Source of the DNA: DATKSS01 sp049582065
Lineage (GTDB): Bacteria > Chloroflexota > Dormibacteria > Dormibacterales > Dormibacteraceae
Direction: 5' to 3'
NCBI GenBank assembly: GCA_049582065.1
Contig: JBAUTF010000041.1
Span: 1 to 5,776, forward strand
DNA: 5,776 nt
In this document: in pieces, positions 1 through 5,421 of the stretch
Position numbering within the stretch: the stretch's first letter is position 1
Layout: every line of letters starts with the position of its first letter
Made by a program: the position numbers and the translations under genes
The notes under the pieces: generated by a model
Database searches by the model: none
What the model was told of the DNA's origin: nothing
Seen by the model: the letters and a program-made list of their open reading frames with translations, nothing else

Positions 1-826
1 GGTCGGCCCCGACCACACGACCTTCGACATCCCGCTCAACCGGGCCATCGCAAAAGAGGAGCTGGAAACGATCAATCGCCGCGTGATGGAGAAGGTGCGC
101 GCGGCCCTCCCGTTTCACGAGAGCCAGCAACCGTACAAGGAGGCCGTGGCGCATGGGGCCATGCACCTGTTCGAGGAGAAGTACGGCGACGTCGTGCGAG
201 TGGTGTGCTTCGGCGACTGGACCTGCGAGCTCTGCGGCGGCACGCACGTCAAGAACACGGCCGACGTCGGTACCGCGATCATCGTCTCCGAGTCGAGCAT
301 CGGGTCCGGGCTGCGACGCATCGACATGGTGGTGGGGGAGGCGGCGGACGAGCTGGTGCGTCGGGATCGTGCGCTGCTTTCGGAGATGGCGCGTTCGTTC
401 AACGCAAGCCCGGAGCTGCTGCCCGAGCGGTTGCAGGCGCTCCGCGTGCTACTGAAAGAATCCGAGCGGGAGCGCGACAGGCTGCGCGAACAGCTTCAGC
501 AGGCCAGGCTCGGAGGCGGAGACGGTGTGTCTGTCAAGCACGGCAAGGTGGCCTACGTGACCGAAACCGTCGATGCCTCTAACCTTGATGAGCTTGCGGG
601 ATACGCCGACCGGTACCTCGAGTTCGTCAAGTCGGGCGTCGTAACCGTTGTCGCCGGCGAGATGTTTGTTATCAAGGTGTCCAAGGACCTGACCTCTCAA
701 TACGATGCCAACCGCCTCAAAGACCTCCTCGGCAAAGGAGGCAGGCAGCCGCCGCATTTCGCGCGCGGTAAGCTCGCCGTGCCCGCGGACGAGGCTTTCA
801 GGCGGATCGAGGAAGCCCTGAGTTGA
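1..826 (+). CDS. alaS: Alanyl-tRNA synthetase, C-terminal part (5' end outside window)
   Basis: Alanine-tRNA ligase charges tRNA-Ala in the cytoplasm and hydrolyses mischarged Ser/Gly-tRNA. Only the last 274 codons are present (frame begins at base 2; the family is about 870-900 residues), so the catalytic domain and the first zinc-ligand pair of the editing domain lie upstream. Visible in order: the end of the editing domain, starting VGPDHTTFDIPL; the signature ELCGGTH at about 227-247, whose Cys and His are the second pair of zinc ligands; the conserved SSIGSGLRRI stretch at about 293-322; a charged coiled coil at about 356-511; and a globular C-Ala domain at about 530-823. The C-Ala glycine motif, typically GGGRPDMAQGG-like, is diverged here (GKGGRQPPHFARG, 731-769). 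An extra Cys three residues before the zinc Cys gives WTCELC. The frame is open from the edge to TGA 824-826, so this is window truncation, not a pseudogene. The next gene overlaps by 4 bases. Confidence 0.97.
   Translation, partial: VGPDHTTFDIPLNRAIAKEELETINRRVMEKVRAALPFHESQQPYKEAVAHGAMHLFEEKYGDVVRVVCFGDWTCELCGGTHVKNTADVGTAIIVSESSIGSGLRRIDMVVGEAADELVRRDRALLSEMARSFNASPELLPERLQALRVLLKESERERDRLREQLQQARLGGGDGVSVKHGKVAYVTETVDASNLDELAGYADRYLEFVKSGVVTVVAGEMFVIKVSKDLTSQYDANRLKDLLGKGGRQPPHFARGKLAVPADEAFRRIEEALS
809..813 (+). promoter_or_regulatory. Ribosome binding site for the FtsA-like gene
   Basis: GAGGA lies inside the last codons of alaS, 9 bases before the TTG at 823. It supports TTG as the true start, which otherwise would be doubtful as a rare start codon overlapping the alaS stop. 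Confidence 0.65.
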
Positions 827-2082
827 CCAAATTCAAGTTCCTGCGCAAGCGCAGCGAGTACTACCGGCACTTCACGGTCCTCGACATCGGGACCGACCTG
901 ATCAAGGTGCTGGTGGTCCGGCGCGACGGGCCCGACGGCGAGGTCCTGGGGGTCGGTCGCGAGCCGCAGGGCCCGGCGGCCATGTCAGGCGGGGCGATCG
1001 CCGACCTCGAGTCTGTGATCCAGTCGTGCAACCGCGCCCTCGAGGCCGCGGAGGACATGGCGAAGACGGTGCCGGGCCAGGTCGTGGTCGGCATCGCAGG
1101 CGAGCTGATCAAAGGCTTTTCCTCGACCATCGCCTATCCGCGCGAGAACTCGAAGGCCCGTGTGCGGTCGAGCGAGATCTCGACCATGCTCCAGATGGTC
1201 CAGCGCAGAGCGCTGCGCGAAGCCCAGCACCTGCTCGAGATGGAGCGCAGCTACGGCCAGCTGGAGGCGCGGCTCGTTCACTCCGCAATCACCAACGTCC
1301 GGGTGGACGGCTACCCGGTCACCAACCCGGTGGGATTCACCGGCAAGAACATCGAGGTCACCGTCTTCAACACCTTCGCGCCGATGACGCACATCGACGC
1401 CATCGAGACGGTCGTGCGCGAGCTCGACCTGGAACTGGCGGCGGCTGTCGCGCAGCCGTACGCGCTCGCCCGAGCCTGCGCGAGCGAGGAGACGTGGGCC
1501 GAGGGTGGGATCTTCGTGGACGTCGGTGGCGGCACGACCGACGTCGCGCTCCTCCGCGACGGCGGGGTAGAGGGCACGCGCATGTTCAACCTCGGCGGCC
1601 GTGCGTTCACGAGAAGGCTCGCCCTCGCGTTCGGCCTGAGCTACGAGGAGGCCGAAGCCCGCAAGCTTCGCCACTCCGAGGGCCTCCTCTCGGCGGACCA
1701 GCACCGCCAGGTGTCTGAGCTGCTGAGCGCCGACGCCGAGGTTCTGCTCCAGGGCCTGGCCCTGAGCGTCAAGGAGCTCTCGCGGGGCGAGCGGCTGCCC
1801 ACCAACATCTTCCTGTGCGGCGGCGGCAGCCTCCTTCCCGAGCTGACTCTCGAGATGGTGAAGAACAACTGGGCGGCAGGCCTCCCATTTCCGCGCGAGC
1901 CGCGGATTCGCCACCTCGTGCCCGCCGATGTGCGCAACCTGTCCGACTCGACGGGCCAGCTTTCGACGCCGCGGGACATAGCGCCGATGGGCCTCGCGAA
2001 CCACGCTCTGAGGACCGAAGCCGAGGAGCGCGACACCGTGAACACCGTCATGAGACGGGTCCTAAGCGGTATAAAAGCTTGA
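823..2082 (+). CDS. FtsA/PilM-superfamily actin-like ATPase
   Basis: A 419-residue predicted cytoplasmic protein with the actin-fold nucleotide-binding motifs in order: phosphate-1 LDIGTDLIKV (about 20-29), phosphate-2 VDVGGGTTD (232-240) and adenosine motif IFLCGGGSLLPE (329-340). FtsA-like features include GGAIADLESV (57-66), VVVGIAGELI (87-96) and VDGYPVTNPVGFTGK (161-175), and the length matches FtsA (about 420). The family binds ATP, polymerises or oligomerises at the membrane, and recruits partners (FtsZ and divisome, or PilN in type IV pili). The N-terminus adds a basic stretch of about 17 residues. The last 13 residues (NTVMRRVLSGIKA) could form a weak amphipathic helix like the FtsA membrane tether; this is inference. 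Start TTG 823 overlaps the alaS stop (TTGA) and has a GAGGA site. It is probably not the canonical ftsA: no ftsZ or ftsQ is adjacent, and it is followed instead by a membrane protein. A PilM-type role is the main alternative. Confidence 0.85.
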   Translation: MTKFKFLRKRSEYYRHFTVLDIGTDLIKVLVVRRDGPDGEVLGVGREPQGPAAMSGGAIADLESVIQSCNRALEAAEDMAKTVPGQVVVGIAGELIKGFSSTIAYPRENSKARVRSSEISTMLQMVQRRALREAQHLLEMERSYGQLEARLVHSAITNVRVDGYPVTNPVGFTGKNIEVTVFNTFAPMTHIDAIETVVRELDLELAAAVAQPYALARACASEETWAEGGIFVDVGGGTTDVALLRDGGVEGTRMFNLGGRAFTRRLALAFGLSYEEAEARKLRHSEGLLSADQHRQVSELLSADAEVLLQGLALSVKELSRGERLPTNIFLCGGGSLLPELTLEMVKNNWAAGLPFPREPRIRHLVPADVRNLSDSTGQLSTPRDIAPMGLANHALRTEAEERDTVNTVMRRVLSGIKA

Positions 2083-2092
2083 GCAGACTCCC

Positions 2093-2097
2093 AGGAG
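2093..2097 (+). promoter_or_regulatory. Ribosome binding site for the baseplate-J-like gene
   Basis: AGGAG lies in the only intergenic gap of the window (2083-2110), 13 bases before ATG 2111. The spacing is longer than optimal. No other ATG, GTG or TTG in this frame sits closer to it, so ATG 2111 remains the best start. Confidence 0.55.
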
Positions 2098-2110
2098 ACT
2101 TCTAGACGCC

Positions 2111-3703
2111 ATGGCAACGAACCCCATATACGTAGAAACCGAAGAAGAGATTCCGGAGCTCGTGGAGCGGCTTCGCCGCTACCACGGCGAGGACACGATG
2201 CTCGTCCTCCCGATGCGCTCGCGCATCGGGCAGAGTCGCTTCAACTTCCAGTTGCTGCGCAATTACGCGGCGCGCCTGGGCAAGCGGGTGACCGTGGTCT
2301 GCGACGACCCGGCTGTGCAGAAGATGGCTTCCGAGAGCGGGTTCCCGGTTTTCGGCGCGGTGGGACCGCTCGGCGAAGGGATCCCCTCCGAGCCGGAGGC
2401 GCAGCCCCCGGTCAAGAAGTGGTGGCAGCGGACGCTGGTCGAGCCGACGACCCATGTCGGCATCGCCGCGCCCACCAGGCTTTTGACCAAGACCGCGACC
2501 GAGCTGAGGCCCGGCCGCGTCCTCCTGTACGTGACCGCGGCGACGTTGCTCGTGGTCGGCCTGTTCGCCGCGGCGGTGTTCGTGCCGTCCGCCTCGGTCA
2601 CGCTGGTGGCCCAGGCGCAGCCGTTCGCGCAGAACGACGTCGAGATCCAGGCTCAGCCTGGCAAGGCGCCGATCCGCGTGCGCGTGGTCAAGATCTCGGT
2701 CTCCAACTCGCAGGGCTTCAAGACCACGGGGTCGATCGTCGTGCCGCTGGCGCCCGCGATCGGCCAGGTGACTTACACGAACACCTGCAGCGCCGGTGGC
2801 CACAACAGTCCCGGCTACTGGCTCTACCGTGGCCAGCGTCTCGATAACAGCAACGGACTGGTGTTCGCTCAGACGTCCAATGACACGCTTGTGGCATGGG
2901 GTCAGTCGAGCCCTGCGGTGAACATCATCGCCGTCCAGGCGGGCTCGGCCGGTAATGTGGGTAGCAACACCATCTCCGGGTGGCAGGCCATCGAGGGAAA
3001 CAGAGTTGACTGCCTGACCGTGAACAACCCGCAGGCCACCGGTGGGGGCACCGATCCATCCACCACCCCGCAGATGACCGAGGCTGACTTCGACGCCGGT
3101 CGCGCGCAGCTGGAGCAGGAGCTTCACCAGAGCATCGCGCAGCAGCTCGCGACCGCCGGCCAGGCGGGCGAGAAGCTGAGCGAGACGATCATCTACGGCC
3201 CGCCGCAGTACACCACCGACCACCAGCCCAACGACAAGGTTCCGACGTTCAGCGGCACCATGACCGTCGTGGGCGAGGGCGACTTCTACATCGACGCCGA
3301 CGTGCAGAAGGCCTACCAGACCTACCTCTCGCAGCGTGTGCCGAACAACCAACAGCTGCTGACCGAGAGCCCGATCCAGACGACCTACCGCATCCTCAAC
3401 GACACCGCCGGCGGCAATATGACGTTCGTCGGCAGCGCATCGGCATATGTCGCTCCGCTGCTCGACGAGGCGTTGATCCGCTCGCAGATCGTGGGCCGGC
3501 CGCTCGCCCAGGCCCGGTTCTACCTCGAGAGGCTGCCGATCCGCTCGGTGGCGATCAAAGAGCAGCCGCTCTCGCTGCCGCTCATGCCGCTCCTTGGGAG
3601 TCGCATATCACTCCACTACGTGGTCGAGTCGGGAGCACCCGCTCCCTCGTCCGCAGCCACCGCCACGCCCTCCGCGACGCCCTCCGTCTCGCCGTCGCCT
3701 TAG
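2111..3703 (+). CDS. Baseplate J/gp47-like single-pass membrane protein
   Basis: A 530-residue protein of unknown function. Residues 1-88 form an alpha/beta domain (hydrophobic strands LVLPMRSRIG and RVTVVCDDP alternating with helices). A linker of about 50 residues rich in Lys, Arg and Pro follows, then one membrane helix at about 138-159. Positive charge before the helix predicts N-terminus inside and about 370 residues outside. The external part is beta-rich and carries NIIAVQAGSAGNVGSNTI (271-288) and VNNPQATGGGTD (304-315), resembling the AVEPGPAGNV and VTNPxPTTGGTD stretches of baseplate-J-like proteins. A helix around 322-350 and a conserved-looking end (about 440-505) follow. The tail from about 508 is only Gly, Ala, Pro, Ser, Thr and Val. 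Cys226 and Cys301 are the only external cysteines. It follows the FtsA-like gene by 28 bases and its TAG overlaps the ruvX start. No phage genes are nearby, so a cellular envelope role is more likely than a tail baseplate. Family assignment is from motif memory, and function is unknown. Confidence 0.7.
   Translation: MATNPIYVETEEEIPELVERLRRYHGEDTMLVLPMRSRIGQSRFNFQLLRNYAARLGKRVTVVCDDPAVQKMASESGFPVFGAVGPLGEGIPSEPEAQPPVKKWWQRTLVEPTTHVGIAAPTRLLTKTATELRPGRVLLYVTAATLLVVGLFAAAVFVPSASVTLVAQAQPFAQNDVEIQAQPGKAPIRVRVVKISVSNSQGFKTTGSIVVPLAPAIGQVTYTNTCSAGGHNSPGYWLYRGQRLDNSNGLVFAQTSNDTLVAWGQSSPAVNIIAVQAGSAGNVGSNTISGWQAIEGNRVDCLTVNNPQATGGGTDPSTTPQMTEADFDAGRAQLEQELHQSIAQQLATAGQAGEKLSETIIYGPPQYTTDHQPNDKVPTFSGTMTVVGEGDFYIDADVQKAYQTYLSQRVPNNQQLLTESPIQTTYRILNDTAGGNMTFVGSASAYVAPLLDEALIRSQIVGRPLAQARFYLERLPIRSVAIKEQPLSLPLMPLLGSRISLHYVVESGAPAPSSAATATPSATPSVSPSP
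3665..3686 (+). repeat. Short tandem repeat encoding the Ala-Thr-Pro-Ser tail
   Basis: The 10-base unit ACGCCCTCCG occurs at 3665-3674 and 3677-3686, giving a 12-base period (four codons). It encodes two copies of a Thr-Pro-Ser unit in the C-terminal low-complexity tail of the baseplate-J-like protein. Because the period is a multiple of three, slippage would lengthen or shorten the tail in frame. Confidence 0.7.
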
Positions 3704-4119
3704 TGCGGACGCTCGCGGTCGATCCCGGCACCAAGCGGGTCGGAATCGCGGTCAGCGATCCGACAGGGACGATCGCGCAGGCGCTCACCACCATCGACGC
3801 GGCACCGGCGACAAGCCTTGCATCGCGCCTGGCGCGCATCGCCTCGGAACAGGGCGCCGGCAGGATCGTGGTGGGCATGCCGAGACGGATGGATGGCTCA
3901 TACGGACCCGAGGCGAAGGCTGCGCGCGACCTCGCCGACGGAATCCGCAGGGCCTCCGGCCTCCCGGTCGAGCTGGTCGATGAGCGCCTCACGACCGTGG
4001 CCGCGGAGCGCTCGCTGCTCGAGGGCGGGGTGCGGCGCGCGAAGAGGCGCCAGACCGTCGACCGGGTGGCCGCCACCATCCTGCTTCAGTCTCACCTGGA
4101 CCATAAGCGTGCCGGCTGA
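3703..4119 (+). CDS. ruvX: RuvX/YqgF-type nuclease (16S rRNA processing, putative Holliday junction resolvase)
   Basis: A 138-residue RNase H-fold protein, normal length for the family. YqgF members are implicated in maturation of pre-16S rRNA ends, and are also annotated as putative Holliday junction resolvases. Catalytic-type acidic residues are all in place: Asp7 in AVDPGTKRVGIAVSD (5-19), Glu94 in LVDERLTT (91-98) and Asp120 in VDRVAATILLQ (119-129). Also visible are RIVVGMPRRMDGS (54-66) and the LLEGGVRRAKRR stretch (105-116) typical before the last motif. The start is GTG 3703, sharing its G with the preceding TAG stop (TAGTG). The 20 or so bases upstream are pyrimidine-rich with no Shine-Dalgarno match, so translation probably depends on ribosomes finishing the upstream gene. 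The end overlaps the DUF1292 gene by 11 bases. Confidence 0.95.
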   Translation: MRTLAVDPGTKRVGIAVSDPTGTIAQALTTIDAAPATSLASRLARIASEQGAGRIVVGMPRRMDGSYGPEAKAARDLADGIRRASGLPVELVDERLTTVAAERSLLEGGVRRAKRRQTVDRVAATILLQSHLDHKRAG

Positions 4120-4351
4120 CAGTCCTGAGCCGGCTCAGGTCATAACGCTGCTCGACGAAACCGGGCTCGAGAGACGCTTCACAATGCATGACGCCTTTGA
4201 CCTCGACGAGACGTCCTATTACCTCGTCGAGGACTTCGACGATCCGAACCAGGTGCTCCTGCTTCGCGAATCCGAAGGCGGGCTCGAGACCGTCGACGGC
4301 GACGAGTTCACGCGCGTGATGGCAGCGCTGGAACAGGACAGCGTCGATTGA
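4109..4351 (+). CDS. DUF1292 (YrzB-like) small acidic protein
   Basis: An 80-residue predicted cytoplasmic protein of unknown function. Pattern and context fit DUF1292: VITLLDETGLERRF (11-24), then FDLDETSYYLVED (30-42), then QVLLLRESEGGLETV (48-62), then a terminal helix DEFTRVMAALEQ (65-76). It is strongly acidic: 22 Asp/Glu, 4 Arg and no Lys. I chose GTG 4109 because it leaves a short overlap with ruvX (11 bases) and keeps the whole domain. The longer open frame from 3818 would run through most of ruvX in another frame and is not credible. The ATG at 4184 would remove the first strand. The ribosome site is weak (GGA 4098-4100). The ruvX-DUF1292-mltG order matches yrrK-yrzB-yrrL of Bacillus, which supports the family call. 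The stop overlaps the mltG start (TTGA). Confidence 0.85.
   Translation: MPADSPEPAQVITLLDETGLERRFTMHDAFDLDETSYYLVEDFDDPNQVLLLRESEGGLETVDGDEFTRVMAALEQDSVD
4124..4139 (+). repeat. Perfect 16-base palindrome at the start of the DUF1292 gene
   Basis: CCTGAGCCGGCTCAGG reads identically on both strands. It begins 5 bases after the ruvX stop and covers codons 6-11 of the DUF1292 gene. As RNA it could fold as a 6-bp stem with a CCGG loop. It has no T-run after it, so it is not an intrinsic terminator. It may be a protein-binding site, a coupling hairpin, or chance in G+C-rich code. Confidence 0.6.
4335..4338 (+). promoter_or_regulatory. Ribosome binding site for mltG
   Basis: AGGA lies inside the last codons of the DUF1292 gene, 9 bases before TTG 4348. 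It supports the overlapping TTG as the mltG start. Confidence 0.55.
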
Positions 4352-5421
4352 AGCGGCTCATCGCGGTCGTCGTGGCCATCGCTCTGGTCGGCTTCATAAC
4401 CTCTCGCAGCATCGACTGGTGGAACTTCAACGTGAACACGCCGGTCTCGTCCTCGAGCCATACGGTTCCATTCAACGTCGACCTGGGCGAAACGCCTACA
4501 GACATCGGGACCAACCTTTTCGACCTGCACCTCATCCGCAGCACAGTGGCCTTCGACTTCTACACCCGGCTGACCAATGCGGGCCCGAAGTTCGAAGCCG
4601 GCTCGTTCGTGCTCAACTGGAACATGAGTCTGGCCCAGATCGTGGGTGCTCTCCAGCACAGCAACCCCACCGAGCAGGTTGTCACTTTTCCAGAGGGCTT
4701 TCCGCTGCGCGAGCAGGCGAAAACGCTCGAGGCCAAAAAGCTCGGGACGGCGCCGAACTATTTCACGGCCGCGGACTACCTCCAGGCCGCTAAGGACCCC
4801 AGCTGGGCCTCTTCCTACAGCTTCCTGCCCAAGCAGGCGGCCAGCGCGGACTTCCCATATGAGGGCTACCTGTTCCCGGACACCTACCAGATCGACCCGG
4901 CTGCAGGCGTGCGCGGCCTCGTCAAGCAGCAGCTCGACCAGTTCGGCGTCATCTTCTCGCCGGCCCTCCAGGCTCAGATCGCCCAGGCGACCCCGAGCCG
5001 GCCTGCCGAGTCGGTGCAGGCGATCGTGATCCTCGCCTCGATGGTCGACCGCGAAGCCAATGCCACCAATCCGAGCGATCGGGGAAATGTCTGCAGCGTG
5101 TACTACAACCGACTTCGGATTGGCCGGCATCTTGGAGTCGATGCAACTCTCCTTTATGCCCTGGGCAGGCTGGCGCCGGGTCCCAGCGGCACGGAACTGC
5201 AACTTGCCTCGCCCTACAACACAGGCGAGCAGTACGGGGTCGCGGGACTTCCACCCGGCCCCATAAGCAACCCCGGCCAGGCGGCGATCCTCGCCTGCAT
5301 CAACCCGCCGAAGACCAACTACATCCATTACTTCACAGACCGGCAGGGCGTGACGCACTTCGAGACCAACGACTCAGACTTCAACCGCGACATTCAGAAG
5401 TACGGCGTGAGCGGCAGCTGA
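4348..5421 (+). CDS. mltG: Endolytic murein transglycosylase MltG
   Basis: A 357-residue membrane-anchored enzyme, normal length, that cleaves nascent glycan strands inside the chain, outside the cytoplasmic membrane. Residues 3-19 form the membrane helix after a minimal MKR cytoplasmic end. A LysM-like region covers about 40-105 (FEAGSFVLNWNMSLAQIVGAL), then VVTFPEGFPLREQA (111-124), EGYLFPDTY (172-180), the catalytic motif LASMVDREA (229-237), NRLRIGRHLGVDATLLYALG (254-273), and GLPPGPISNPG (300-310). Glu236 aligns with the catalytic Glu218 of E. coli MltG as I recall that sequence. The first Glu of the usual VEKE is Asp234 here. YNT and the following Tyr are separated by three extra residues (GEQ). 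Start TTG 4348 overlaps the DUF1292 stop by 4 bases with an AGGA site upstream, and gives a proper signal-anchor. The stop TGA 5419-5421 overlaps the likely aroE start. Confidence 0.95.
   Translation: MKRLIAVVVAIALVGFITSRSIDWWNFNVNTPVSSSSHTVPFNVDLGETPTDIGTNLFDLHLIRSTVAFDFYTRLTNAGPKFEAGSFVLNWNMSLAQIVGALQHSNPTEQVVTFPEGFPLREQAKTLEAKKLGTAPNYFTAADYLQAAKDPSWASSYSFLPKQAASADFPYEGYLFPDTYQIDPAAGVRGLVKQQLDQFGVIFSPALQAQIAQATPSRPAESVQAIVILASMVDREANATNPSDRGNVCSVYYNRLRIGRHLGVDATLLYALGRLAPGPSGTELQLASPYNTGEQYGVAGLPPGPISNPGQAAILACINPPKTNYIHYFTDRQGVTHFETNDSDFNRDIQKYGVSGS

Noticed and set aside
151..164. Inverted repeat GCATGG-GG-CCATGC in alaS
   Set aside because: Its two-base loop and its position within conserved AlaRS code (Ala-His-Gly-Ala-Met-His) make chance the simplest explanation.
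823..828. TTGACC as a -35 promoter element
   Set aside because: It is the start codon region of the FtsA-like gene, and no TATAAT-like sequence follows at the proper spacing.
985..2004. Long minus-strand open frame (339 codons) opposite the FtsA-like gene
   Set aside because: It lies opposite a gene with clear actin-fold motifs, its translation is rich in Arg, His, Leu and Val with no recognisable motif, and such frames are expected in G+C-rich coding DNA.
2070..2075. TATAAA as a -10 element of a promoter for the baseplate-J-like gene
   Set aside because: It is AT-rich for this region and about 35 bases before ATG 2111, but no -35-like hexamer is found about 17 bases upstream and it encodes the end of the FtsA-like protein. 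Not enough to call.
2102..3352. Long minus-strand open frame (416 codons) opposite the baseplate-J-like gene
   Set aside because: Composition is dominated by Arg, Gly, His and Leu, typical of an antisense shadow. The plus strand carries the membrane helix, domain structure and ribosome site.
3631..3646. Hairpin GGGAGC-ACCC-GCTCCC as an intrinsic terminator before ruvX
   Set aside because: The stem is perfect but only 6 bp, lies within coding sequence, and is not followed by a T-run.
2111..3703. Prophage remnant, based on the baseplate-J-like assignment
   Set aside because: The protein has a membrane helix, and no tail, capsid, integrase or lysis genes flank it. It sits within a housekeeping operon with matching composition.
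3818..4108. N-terminal extension of the DUF1292 open frame upstream to 3818
   Set aside because: This part overlaps ruvX in another frame, reads as low-complexity Arg/Ser/Ala/Pro, and lacks similarity to the family. GTG 4109 is the better start.
4219..5358. Long minus-strand open frame (379 codons) opposite mltG
   Set aside because: The plus strand encodes MltG with all its motifs. The antisense product has no coherent features.
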